64,000 bases of DNA from Fomitopsis serialis (GCF_022376445.1 NW_025954972.1:124001-188000), one strand, 5' to 3'; numbered from the stretch's first letter, positions 44,502 to 55,619 are shown. A program made the numbers and translations. The notes: generated by a model not told the origin, from the letters alone.

Positions 44502-45092
44502 TCAGGTGAACGCGTTTTCATTCTGCGTCCGGGAGATCTTGCATGCGAAGACATATACAAAGAGGCAACGATGAGTCCTCAACGCCGATGTAAGTAGCCT
44601 GAGATTCCCGAGCGTACCTTCGACATAAGATGCGGAGGAACCTTGGATGCAAGCAGTCCGAGGCTTGACCTGAACGCTGCAGGCAATGGGAGGACAACTG
44701 TCCTCCACGGAGAAGTTGATGTAGTGGTCCACAGTAACGGGGCTCCTGAGCGCGGAGACGACATGAGAACGGGAGCGGAACGACGAACAGCAGACCGAGA
44801 ATCACGAACGATTGTGTCGTCGTCAAATGTGAGGAACTGAGCAAATGCATAGAGCACATAGCGTTTACCCTTTCCCTCCGGTGGCCACCATAGGTCGCGG
44901 AAGCTGAAAGCTAGCCAGGAGCGATGAGATGTATGCGACGTTCCAGACGCAAGGCTTGTTGTCCTCTTCATGCCCTTCGTTGCTCAACTCGATGGCCTGA
45001 CCGGCGAGAAGCTTATTCAAGAGACTGTAGGCGCGGAACGGGATATAGCCGGTGTCCTCGATTATCAGTTCAAACTGACCCTCACTCACCAT
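44502..45092 (-). CDS. Possible divergent member F of the new family
   Basis: Exon-like pieces: an N-terminus from ATG 45092 (MVSEGQFELIIEDTGYIPFR, then ELSNEGHEEDNKPCVW), a middle piece (WWPPEGKGKRYVLYAFAQFL, then TFDDD) that resembles the middle exon of members B and C in size and pattern, and a last piece (TVDHYINFSVEDSCPPIAC). The signature split-codon intron is not recognisable, so membership is tentative. Otherwise it is an unknown gene. Confidence 0.3.
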
Positions 45093-45099
45093 AGTGAAA

Positions 45100-46090
45100 G
45101 CCGAACGGATTGGCGACGTTTGAGAAAGATGAATGGGGACGAAACGGAAATGTCAATGTCTCTTGAAAGCGAACACGCGGTGCTACAGCAGAATTTTATG
45201 CGTGAGCTACATATCCCGACATGTCTGCACAGAGGACTCACGATTTGTCCGGCTCGCCGTATATGTTCAGCGAGGCCGAGTGTGGCTGAATCTCTATCGA
45301 TACAGACATGTCGTTAGCGGCGTTAAATTTGAGGCAGAGGCATAGAGGGGGTGTTCGAGCGACGGCCGAGGCGTAGAAGCTCGGGGCATGGAGGGCGAGG
45401 CGGACGTGGCATATACGCCTGGGGCTAGTCTCGATCAGATGTTCATGTTAGGGTTGACAGCTGTCGGTGGAGATCGAAACACACATATCGCAGCCAACTA
45501 GCGGCCGAGTGCTAAGTTAGCAATATGGAGAGTGACTTGGACGGCGGATGGCAGACGTCTCGCTGCCTCTCGCGCGCCGCGTCGCGACATGCCCGTCCTC
45601 GGATTAGCGGGCCGGGCAACCGTAGAGACTTTCATTCACAAAGTGACAAACTAGCTACTACTAGTACTTACTGCTAGGTTGCACGTTCGGCGAGGGGCAC
45701 CAGAACACCACGATGGAAAGCACATGAACCTGCACAAATAGTTGCAGTCCGCGTGCTGAGCGCTGACCTCCCCCTACGCCCGGGTCCCAGTCCCTTTAGA
45801 TTAGGACTATTTCAAAGGCCTCTGACAGAGCTCCTCGGCGACCTAGTCCGTTAAGATGCTGATATTCAGGCTTCAAGCTTCAATAATTCATTCTTCACGA
45901 ACCCTGATTCGATTTCTTGTTTATAAGATCGTTCTCTACGAGCGACTCGACAGCGTTCATTCGGTGTGACGCTCTTCTCCGTGTGACTGGCCAGACTGCC
46001 TAATAGGCCCTAAGGCTCTGCATTAGACGCTGAAAGTCAAAGGCCTTATCGACACCTCCAGCCAGCACGACGTCGACCAGCGTTGTCGCA
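45100..46090. other. Intergenic, nothing supported
   Basis: Short frames. The palindromic core actactagtact lies near 45657. No coding or RNA signal was seen. Confidence 0.5.
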
Positions 46091-46104
46091 ATATGCAATA
46101 CACA

Positions 46105-46507
46105 ATGCCAGTGGACAAAAGAAAGGTCCTTCTGTATGTACTATTGACAGGCTGTGCTGCTACAAGGGGCTTAACAACACTGATACAGACAGGCTATTAT
46201 TGACGCAGCACTAGCGTACGAGACAGTGACTTGCGCACCAGACGACAACAACAGTGGTGTCTTACATGGAGCTTCTGCGACGCAACAGAACAGTGGGTTT
46301 ATGTCTTGGTACACAAGCAGAATCAAACTCACAGCGTATCAAGCACTGTTGGTGAACATTGATGATCTGAGTGTAGAAGAGCTCCGCTCGAGGCTCATGC
46401 AAACAGAGGGAGAGAAGGAAGATTATCGGAAGGTTGTCCTCATCCTGCTCCGTAATACTTGTGCTCTCTACCAACTCTCTCAGGAGGGATGTCGCCAGCC
46501 GTCCTAG
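46105..46507 (+). CDS. Hypothetical 115-aa helical protein
   Basis: Exons 46105-46133 and 46189-46507. The intron has a GTATGT donor, an ACTGAT branch and a TACAG acceptor in phase 2, and the frame is kept: MPVDKRKVLLQAIIDAALAY. The body includes SWYTSRIKLTAYQALLVNID and LSVEELRSRLMQTEGEKEDY, then RKVVLILLRNTC. The charged helical stretch could be a coiled coil. The WY...IKL...ALL part faintly recalls the last exon of the new family, but the rest does not fit. No domain was recognised. Confidence 0.5.
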
Positions 46508-46509
46508 TT

Positions 46510-47850
46510 GTTGTCGATGAGTCAATAATGCTTGCCCCATTCCCATATCCCCAACTCTGCCGCTTTCGTCATCGCTTCCGTCTACACAATGCTACGAGCT
46601 GAATCATTTGCTATTTGATATATTTCCACTTGAGTCTCGCATTTGGCCACCCCCAGTTCGTAGCCTCGAACCCTCACCAATGACTCATAATTCGTGGCAA
46701 TGTTTGCTCCTCTGCAGAGTGTGTTTTGTTGCCGTGGTGTTGTAGGCCCGTTTCTATATACCTCTTTGTAGCTGACTAGGGCCATACAGTGCTCTGTAGT
46801 GCAGGAGTCCTACTGTAGGTACGTTCTCCGGCACTCGGATGTGCCTGCACCGTTAAACCGTTCAACGAGCACACAGCATACATACTAGTACAGCATCGTC
46901 ACCTCGCGCAGCTCGTGACGTTAACGCTCAACGTGAACTCTAGCCGCCGCACCTGTTCCTCGAATTGGTCTCGCAACTCGCAGGCCAACTATGCAATATG
47001 GGACTTGCACGACGCGCGACGCGCGTGTCAGTCCAGAAAATTAGAAACTACCTCACCGCAACTGCCTCGCCGCCGTGCACCCGTGTCGCCCGCCTACGTC
47101 CCTGCCGCGTCCGCCACGCCTGCCCGCCTACGTCCCACCCTCGTCTAAGTTGTCTTCCTCATGGTCATGACCCAGCAAACTCCAGCGATAGCCGCCGGAA
47201 GGTGCTGCTTTACACGAAGCCCACCTCGTCTTCGTCGTCGTCGTGTCCGTGGCCTTCCGAGCCCTCCTCCGTGTCGCTCATGAGTTCCTCAGCCAGGCGC
47301 GCCTAATGGTCTCCCGGATGGTCGTTCCGCACCTCCATCCTCGCCGTCCGAGTAGTCGAGCCCGTCGTGCTTTCGTGTCTCATTCGTGAAGACGTTGGCA
47401 AGAACGCGCTGAGATGTGCAGTGGGTGGGTGCAGCACCGGGGCAGACTACTACTAGTAGACCTCTCGGTACACCATCATTTACGTAGATATCTAGCCTCC
47501 CTTTAATGTTACATTGCTAGCCTGCCGTTCATAGACGTGATACACCAAGTTCTAGAGCCCAGACCATCGTCGCCGGCCGGTTGCGTCGGGGCGCCACTAT
47601 GATTCACCCTCGCCGAACGGGCGGGTTTTCGATCGTGGCGACCTGATAGTGATGCCAAACCGGTAGAGGAGATGCTGGCTAAGGCTTTTGGACACACGGC
47701 GTAGACGGCGGGAGAGGTTCACACAATTGCTGTAAGGCTGGTGTAGACAGCCACTCTCGATGCGTGTTGCGTACAGGTTGCGTACAGGTCGTATCTATGC
47801 CTAGCCTACGTGACAGTCTCAATTACACCACTGTCGATCGATATCGGTGA
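46510..47850. other. No supported gene
   Basis: Open frames at 46915-47306 are Arg/Ser/Pro-rich and compositional. The ctactagtag core occurs at about 47448. Nothing assigned. Confidence 0.5.
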
Positions 47851-47854
47851 TACA

Positions 47855-48666
47855 CTATTGCACATAGAGCGCCACGACGACTATTAAGATCACCCCACTC
47901 ATACATATGACCGCGTTGAACGCGATCCAGCCATCGTTAAACGCACCATAGTCCATGATCGCGTCAAAATGGTGCTCAATAGTCGCGAGCTCATCCATGA
48001 CTCCGGGATCGAAGTCCTGGCCGGCTTCTTCTTCTTCCGCTCGTTGCTGGAAGCACCGGATCACCGCCCAGAAATCGACGCGATCGCGCAACTTTACCTG
48101 GCACCACCGCAACTGGCCTTGAACGACATGGCTCCAGGCAACAATAAGAAGTTGCTATTGAGCCCGGCCTCGTGAACACACAACAAGTCAAGGTCAGAGG
48201 CGAAATCCTCACCTCGCTCGCTGCCACTGCAGTTGCGTCACTGAGGAGCATGCTTGGACTGCCTACCTCCGGGTGAATGACAATCGCAACTACAAGATCA
48301 ATGAGCAGACGTGTTCTGAACTACCCAACACCTACTCACAGTTCTCATCAGAGAGCTGCACGAACAGCATCGAAGTTGGTGTCTCGCGATCGACTAGTGG
48401 GAGGGTACGAGGCGGGTGAATTTGCTTGAAGTCCAATACGTCTCCGGCAAAGCAGACAGCTGTCCCTCTATGTCGAGAATACTGATCAGTGGCGAGAGCA
48501 GGCAGGAGAAACCAAATGCTGACAGTGGGATGGGCCGCGGAGCGCCGAATAGGTACCAGCTCATGTACAACACGTAGCCTATGATGACTCTAGTCGCGTC
48601 GCCTTCCATGGGAAGCAGAGACTGTACAGCGGGGTAAGAGACGTATGAGGTCTCGATGCGAGGCAT
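47855..48666 (-). CDS. New family member E (tail-anchored)
   Basis: The last exons are firm. An exon ends at 48340 with MLFVQLSDEN plus T, at GTGAGT. Then 48289-48213 (split codon Phe, AIVIHPEVGSPS, MLLSDATAVAASE), a phase-0 intron, and 48154-47855 with LRWCQVKLRDRVDFW and AVIRCFQQRAEEEE, ending in a hydrophobic helix FNAVICMSGVILIVVVALYV. Upstream, GTAVCFAGDVLDFKQ matches GATVMFCGTVTDFN of member D. The start is not certain: ATG 48666 opens MPRIETSYVSYPAVQSLL in another frame, and an intron with a weak GT donor would be needed near 48560. Closest to member D in exon lengths. Predicted tail-anchored, with the folded domain in the cytosol. Function unknown. Confidence 0.6.
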
Positions 48667-48737
48667 GGCACCCCAATATATACGCACCGTCACTCGTTAC
48701 TGGAACAAAGCAACAGCAGGAACAATGCTTGACAACT

Positions 48738-48960
48738 TTACCTTTCATTATCCACTCGTCGCCACCTAAGCACCCAAAAGCCTGTGTCGGAGGGGTATAG
48801 GAACCAACAAAACGCGTGAAACTCCTGCTGCGGGACGGTCGACGAGTAGGAGGTGGACGTAGGGCCGGTGCGATAGACGGCGATGGTTCTAGTAGTGTTT
48901 AGGCCGCCAAATACAAAGGGAAGCTTAGTATGCTCGATACGCGACCCTGATGCGCTCCTC
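48738..48960 (-). CDS. Unknown exon upstream of member E
   Basis: Coding-like text KLPFVFGGLNTTRTIAVYRT and STVPQQEFHAFCWFLYPSDT, then GFWVLRWRRVDNE, ending at a GTAAAG donor. It could be an exon of member E or of a separate gene; phases do not decide. No family was recognised. Confidence 0.3.
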
Positions 48961-48969
48961 TCGACTCGC

Positions 48970-51700
48970 TGCCCGGCGTAGTACCATGCGCACGAAACCG
49001 TCTTGCGGTAAGGGCACGAGAGTGATATGAATTTAGAGAGGACAGAGAGATGCCGGAGGGAGGTAAAAGTCCGAAAGGAAGTGTGGCACAGCCGTATGAC
49101 ATCGGATCGGGAAGGCATGATGCTGGAATAAGAAAGTTTTGTGCAACAAGCATGAGCGCTGAGCGTTGCAACGTTGAACGTTGACGTTGAGCGCTTGAGC
49201 ACCCATCCGGGCGACGGACGATCCTTGAGTCCCCCTACGGCTTTGAACGGTTTTCAGTGGACCATACATAGCCTCGGCGCGAGGCTGGTAGCCCACAGAC
49301 GCGCTCGTCTTGTCCTACGGTCGGTCCGCGTCTCCGCTTTCCAGGTCGTCGCGAGCGCGCTAGTAGAGTTGATGTCGCAGTAGTGGTTCGTGTCGTGAGG
49401 CAGATAGCCGCAGGATAGAGTTCGAAAACGCGAAGAGGGGCCAAGTCTGACGTGCGACAGTCCTCTCCACAACAGCAGAGACTGTAGAGTTAGCGTAATG
49501 AGCCCGACAGGCATGAATTTACGTTCTCCTACATTCGATGACACGACTTCAACGACACGGCGTCAACGATGTCAACCCCAAATCTCCAAGGGCACGCAGG
49601 TGACTCGCTGCCGACTGAGAACTCAAGGCACGAGCTTGAGGCCGCATAGGCTGAGATCTGAGAGGTGAGTGAGACTTCAAACGAGCAACCGAGCCAGTGT
49701 CGAGCCGGAACTCACAGCAGAACTTCTGTATCAGAGTCACTCGCACGGATGATCGTTTGTCGCATATGCGCAACACTGTTGCTCCGACTCATGCTCTTGA
49801 ACTCGAACTATCTGTCGGGTACATATGGGGATCAGTCCGCCGTTGAGCTGACCGATTGCGTCGCGCGCCAAGGACGCCGACCGCTTCCTAAGTAGCTCGA
49901 AATCTGTGTCAGCCTCTCGCACGTGGCCAGGCTCGCCGTAGGACGCTCCAGTTCCGGTCTTGCAGTCGTATCTCGCCTTCACTGGCAGGCGCGTGCGCTT
50001 GTGATAGACGGTCGTTGATATAGACGCTCGCCGCGTTTATCTGCACTGAGATTCGGTTGTTGAGTCGTGCTCGGTCGATCTCAAGAAATATTGCTCGTAA
50101 CGTTCACAACAAGCGGACTTACTGTATATCACTTGATCAAACTCAAGGTTTGATCTTATCGGTGTGCGGGATGGACGAGCAGGACGGCAGGCGAGCGAGA
50201 CGGCGGACGAGCAGACCAGCGGGCGAGGGACAACGGAGTCGGAGTAGGGCAGAGCTCGGGTCTACCCGCGGATGTCCCGGCGTGTACCCGTACTCGTACC
50301 CGCCCGATTACAGACCCGCCGCAGCGGGTATGGTCACGTGCAGTGGGTAGACGTGGGTTGGCGGGTCCGCGAGCACCTCCGCGGGTTGGCGCGCAGACGG
50401 GCGGGAATGCAGTAGCAGAGGGCGGCCTGCACTGCAGCAGAGAGGTGCAGCACCACGGTGTGAACCAGAGGGCTCGAGGATACTGGTGTCAACGGGGACG
50501 GCGGGCCCGTGCTCGGCGAGCGGGGCCTGCTGAACGGCAGGGCCATCTCGCGGACAGCAAGGCGGAGAGTGTACTGCGATCCATGGAACTCAACCAGCGG
50601 TAGGCTCCCGCGTACCGCGTCGGTGTACCATGCGTCGGATGGTGGTTGGCGAACGGCGGGGATGGCTCACCAAGGGCGAGTGTGGCTGATGGACCTGGGC
50701 GGGCTTGTGAGTGTCGCGCGCGTACTTGGGCGTGTTTGTACGCGATGCGCCCGCGCTCGTGCAAGGCGGGGGCAGTGGACTGTGGTCCGTCGGGCTCGCG
50801 AGGTGCGGACTCTCGCTTGCCGCGTTCGTGCTCGGCGCGTCCAGTCGCGACAGGCCCGTGCGCGGAACGCCCAGGCTCGTGGATGGCGGGGAGGGGCTCG
50901 TGGGAGGCATGGCCGCGCCCGCAGATATTGGGGGCACTCACCTGTTAAGTAGCCCTACTGGCCGCACTCTCGTGCCCTCGTTGTTCCTCTAGCTTCCCGT
51001 TAACTCCAGCAACAGGCTTCCCGCGTCGCTGTAGCTCATTGTGGTCAATGTTCGGGCACGCCCCGGACAACACGGACGTGCTGCTGTGTCGCGCGTGGCA
51101 CTTCACGGGCCCGCACGGTGTGCTGTCAAGATGCTGGGAGCATCGCCAACTCGGAGCGGCCGAGACACTCGGTACCCAGTACTCAGACTTCCCTCCCCGC
51201 CCGGTGCTCTCCCAGCTCGAGATCCTCGTTGGTCACTTCTTCACCAGGCGCAAGGTTAGTACTGCAGTCGTGCAGCTGCCAGTGGGCGCCCGTCGCAGAT
51301 GACGTCGCCGCCGTTGTACCTGTGGGACCGCCGCTCTCGTCGGGGAGGGCACATGAGCCCCTGGAGCGCGCCTGTGCCGTGCTTGGGGGTGGGCGTCGTT
51401 GCCGGACGGTGGGTTGGACACGAGACGGCGCCAGGACAGCGAGCACGAAGAGGCAAGAGGCGCGAGACGGAAGAGCTTGCATGCGTAGATTGAGGGCCAG
51501 ACTGCAGGCGAGCGACCTTGGCTATATCACGCAGAGGGCGAACGGTCTTCGTAGAGCAGGACAGGTACAGCCGTGAGCACGCCTCAATAGCGTGGAGTCG
51601 GAATGTATGTCGCAAAAGGACATCGCGAGGCTGAGATGGACCAGACAAGCCTCAGGCTCGCGGTTACTAACGAGGCGTGTCGCTCGTCCTGGCAGAAAAC
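48970..51700. other. GC-rich region without a supported gene
   Basis: 50150-50930 is dominated by degenerate gcgggcgag/gcgcg text that opens long Ala/Arg/Pro frames on both strands, which I do not accept as genes. A minus-strand piece near 49900-49740 (ASLARDAIGQLNGGLIPICT) is the only stretch with ordinary composition, and it has no partner exon. Confidence 0.5.
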
Positions 51701-51712
51701 GAAGTACTGGTG

Positions 51713-52076
51713 CTAGACGGTGATGTCTTCCTTGGATAAGCGCAGCGTCGCGCTTCCGAGGCGCGGTAGGTCCGGCTTGCGCATGATGCGGCGCAAGGTC
51801 AGGCTACCGATACCGACACCTTCAGCGAGGCACCTTGTGAATAGGATTGAGCACACGTACCGAGACGAGCTTTGTGGCGTTACTCCAGACGTTGTCCCCA
51901 TTAGTGCACCGAAAGCCGCGGATGTCCACGAGAATGTAACCTATGTCCTGTGCTGTTTCAGTGTTCCTGCGGAGCTGCTCAACCAGGAGCGCGCACTTAG
52001 CTGGGTTCAGCTTCAGCGTCTTGCTGCGGCGTATCCAGTTGAGGTCGTCCGGCGTCGCGCGGGACTCCTCTCGCAC
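51713..52076 (-). pseudogene. Fragment resembling a Cep120-type C2 domain
   Basis: The minus strand reads DDLNWIRRSKTLKLNPAKC, then QDIGYILVDIRGFRC, and in another frame downstream GVGIGSLTLRRIMRKPDLPR. The phrase IGY(I/V)LxDxR after a W-x-D/R-R-x-xL strand is what I recall from the N-terminal C2 domain of Cep120-like proteins, which bind membranes or partners at centrosomes or basal bodies; in fungi the role is unclear. Only one or two strands are present and no start or following exon was found, so this is a relic or one exon. Confidence 0.35.
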
Positions 52077-52089
52077 CCTCTCCTCTGGG

Positions 52090-54160
52090 TACTCTCTGCC
52101 CGTCAGCCCAGCATTAACAGGCCGTACGTCTCGTGGATATCCAGGTGGGGGGAGGCCATTGATGAGGATGCAGAGACACTAGAGCTTCACGAGGACAGGT
52201 TGTAGAGGATGATCGTAGCGAAGGGGACAGATCTGCCTGACAGCTGTGCGTAGTACTAGTATTGCAGACTCGGGTACGAGTATGCGTGTACGAGGGGTGG
52301 TAGATGCGATGTTGTCGTCCGCATCGGGAGAACAGGAGAACAGTGCCCCCCCCGACAATGAAGAGCCCGAGTCGGTCGTGCTACGTCGCTTGTGCGACGG
52401 CGGTAAGCATCCAAGGTTCTAAATAGGAGCCCGTCGATCGATGTGTGAGCGCCCGATTGGATCGGCCGGGCGTTACCCACGGCGCGCCTCCTCGGGGTCA
52501 GCGAACCGTTCGTCTCGGTCGATGGCCGTGTCGTTCAACGAGTGAAGGTGATTCAGAGTACCTGCGCTCGTAGACAGGGCGACGCCCACGTATGGTATCC
52601 TCGAAGATAGCAGGCCGGGCGGAATGGCTCCGGTTTCGTCGCGGCAATTGGGCGGAAAAGGCGGAGGACGTCCGACGGTGAATTCGAGGCTACCCGAAAG
52701 CTGGGGAGAGGGTGAAAGGAGCACCCAATCTGCGCAGTACATTGCCGAGATGACCGCTGGCTCGAGGGAGATGGTGTCACGCGACAGGAGCTCGCAGCAG
52801 GTTCATCAAGCGCATGGCGGGAGGAAGAGACGACACCGAGCCTGCGCAAATCGTCGGTGGGAGGGGTGAATAAAACGGGCGGGCAGTCGACATAGCGTGC
52901 GCGCGTCCTGTGTTAACAAAAGAACACGGCGGGGGCGACAATGTGAACAGAATCCACCAATGCACTCTGCATGCGACCATCAGGCCCGCAGTCTACGCAA
53001 TCATCGAAAACGCTTGAGTCAAACGTCGTCGTCGCACTGCCGCCAATAGATCGAGTGGTTCTGAATGGCGACATGTGTGAGCCAAGCGTTGCTCGTACCC
53101 AGTTCAGTTTCGGCGACGATTATTCACCTCATCCAAGGTCTCGCATGGCCCATCTTGTGATCGCGTCGCTCGCTCGCCTGTCCTACGCACTGCTCTCGAC
53201 GGAGCGGGATGGCCAGGGTGCGGACTCGCGTGGATATAGGTACAGCCACGGATATTTGGCGTGGATGGAGCGGGTATGCAAAAGGAAGAGCGTGAGCGCG
53301 TCTATGTGACGGCTGGAGGAGGCGAGGGCGCGTGAGCAGTCGGGCGCACCAGTAACTGAATGACGCGCCCTCCGACCATCTTACATACCTTCAGACTTTG
53401 TCTTAACTCCGGTTCCCTCTGTTTACTTAGGCTTCGCGCGTGCCCGTCTGGAAGGTTAATACAGCTATCTTCGATGGCCAACGAGAGCGGTCAGGTGGAG
53501 ATACCCGACCAGAGCGTCGACGACGGCTTGCTGGAGGACAGCCAGACGACACAGAGTATACTGTCCCGCGTAACCCCTAACCATCCCCCGATGAACTGCG
53601 CGGCTCACGACATGCCAAGAACTAGACCGAGACGGCCACAGATAGCGTCGATGCAGTAGGCATCGCATGAGTGTGGATCGCAGCTGAGCGGTGAACGGTC
53701 TGCGAAACGATAGGCTTAGTCTTTACGGGAGAGCAACCAGAGTCACCTAAAATGGGTCTCACCTTTACAGTGACAAGGAGCGCTCATACATGGACGACCG
53801 TGTGCATAAGGCAACGGGGAAGGGCTGGGATTGTGCCTCGTCAGACCATCCTTTGGCCTTCCACCGGACACGGACACCTAGCCAGAGGCTATCATCTGCG
53901 CGGACATGGGTGGACAGCTGAAATGTCCAGGAGTAATCCAGTCATTTGGCAGACAGCTGAGAAGGGAGACTCGCAGTGGTTAAGAGAGGCGAGGGAGGAC
54001 CATGCGCGGTGCGGCGATCTGGCCAGGATCTGGCGGCGCTTGGGCTTGGTCGACCCGCTATATCTTATCACGTCATAATTTCCCTCCTCCTCCTCATGCT
54101 GCTCCGATCTCAGATCATCGACCTCAGTCAATCCTCCGACGGTGCCTGTGGCTGTCGGTC
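52090..54160. other. No firm gene
   Basis: Plus-strand frames at 52971-53309 (VVVALPPIDRVVLNGDMC) and 53475-53659 (SGQVEIPDQSVDDGLLED) have some coding character but no splice support or known motif. Nothing else was seen. Confidence 0.35.
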
Positions 54161-54177
54161 GACGACTAAATGGATCC

Positions 54178-54216
54178 CCCTCCTCCTCCTCCTCCTCCTC
54201 CTCCTCCTCCTCCTCA
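54178..54216. repeat. (TCC)n microsatellite
   Basis: About twelve TCC units. On the minus strand they open a poly-Glu run within a frame I do not accept as a gene. Smaller cctcctcctc runs lie just upstream at about 54082-54094. Confidence 0.9.
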
Positions 54217-54423
54217 GGCCTCAAGGCTTCACAAAGAAACGGCGAAGCCACGAGGGCTTTGGGCGGCACTAGTTCGTCCAATCTCACAGAAACCAATGCG
54301 GAACTCTATATCACAGGAGGGGCCCGGTAGTGCCTAGTATCGGACGAGCTCGATGCGCTATACACTACTGAGCTACTATAACACGCATTTCGTAACTTGC
54401 AATGCCACAAACTCGCACCACAG

Positions 54424-55212
54424 CTAGTGCCAAAGATATTGAGTGAAGTAGGACCACAATATCACCGCGCAAATACCCAAAATGACGTAGCACGCTATGA
54501 TCGCCGAACCATGGACGCCACGGGGACAAGCAGGGTGTATCAACTGCTGGTCCATGCTCTGCCGTAAAAAGTCGTGCAAAGCGACCAACTCCCCTTCCAG
54601 CAACGCGGCTTGATGAGTCGTGGTCACGTTGTTGTATTCGAAGCATCTGTTCAGCCTCCAGAAATCCGGGATACTGGTCAGCTTGACTTCGAACCATCTA
54701 TCGTCTGCGACGATCCATCGGAGGCACAAATTACGCTGGAATCGGGTATCAGCGCATCAATGGAGGTGTTGCAAGATTATAATAGCACCTCGTACGCGAC
54801 AACCTTCGTCTGCTCCGACAGCATCACAGGGATAGAGTCGCCGAAATCGCCAGTAGCGACTACGATAGCATCTACATCTCTCTTTGTAGACCATATCAAG
54901 AGTAAATGACGATGATGACTCACAACGACCACACGGAAGTCGCCCAAACATCAACAGCCCGGGCGTGTTGCCATCAATGTGCATATCGTTGTCGAGGCTT
55001 TGGCCCGCTTCTGTGGTCACATTGAAGTCTGTGACCGTGCCGCAGAACATGACAGTGGCACCTCTACGAAATCGCAACTGTCCGTCAGCACCTGAGACAG
55101 ACGCAAGGCAGGATACGAACCGAGGGATGCCCGCCCCAGTGGCAGGAGCTAATGCGGAGAAGGCCGCCCGCATGTATGAAGGTACCGGCTTGCAAATCTT
55201 CGACAGCGACAT
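54424..55212 (-). CDS. New family member D (tail-anchored)
   Basis: Exons 55212-54924, 54859-54789 and 54735-54424 (289+71+312 nt) give 223 aa, with all joints in frame. The longer N-terminus (MSLSKICKPVPSYMRAAFSA) precedes GATVMFCGTVTDFNVTTEAG. Exon 1 ends LLMFGRLPCGR plus T, at GTGAGT, and the split codon gives Phe. Exon 2 holds ATGDFGDSIPVMLSEQTKVV. Intron 2 is in phase 0 (GTGCTA, GCTGAT branch, TTCCAG). Exon 3 has LRWIVADDRWFEVKL, PDFWRLNRCFEYNN and a C-terminal helix SAIIACYVILGICAVILWSY with a short YLWH end. Predicted tail anchor. This is the cleanest anchored member and a good reference for the family. Function unknown. Confidence 0.75.
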
Positions 55213-55534
55213 GTGAGGTAGCGATGAAAGTTCGACGGTGGAGGCCCGACACACCCTACCTATATACATCAACAGTAGGACAGTTAAAGACTGCTTTGTG
55301 CATTGCAAGTGAGACTCGGCATACATTGTCAACAATAAGTAGACTTTTTCCAACCACGCCATGTACACGTTGTCCACGGTGAACAATGACCGCGAATGCT
55401 ACTTGCCACGAAATAGAAGCCGCCATAGCGAGCATACGCCGCTGCCGCAGAGTTTGAAGAGACGACGGACGAGAGAGATCAACCCCGGACGCAGAGCCAG
55501 GGACAGGACCACAGTACATACTGTCGACGTTTGT

Positions 55535-55609
55535 CGAGGAGGAGGAGGAGCGAGTTCCATTTAGTCCCGACATCTAGGCGCCTCGGCGCTTTCGATGTGT
55601 GACAGCGTT
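55535..55609. repeat. GGA tract plus conserved hairpin, copy 2
   Basis: Same order as at 29235-29310: (GGA)n, ttccatttagtc, then the hairpin with inner stem GCGCC-tc-GGCGC (55578-55589) where copy 1 has ACGCC-tc-GGCGT. Lies about 330 bp upstream of member D. Confidence 0.7.
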
Positions 55610-55619
55610 ACTAGATATC

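Noticed and set aside
50057..51000. Overlapping long frames on both strands
   Set aside because: Ala/Arg/Pro-rich shadows in low-complexity DNA with no consistent codon or splice signal.
53892..54296. Minus-strand frame with a poly-Glu run
   Set aside because: The run is the (TCC)n microsatellite and the flanking text has no coding character.
54325..54395. tRNA-like text on the minus strand (tagctcagtagtg resembling an A box)
   Set aside because: No B box or T arm and no anticodon stem that closes.
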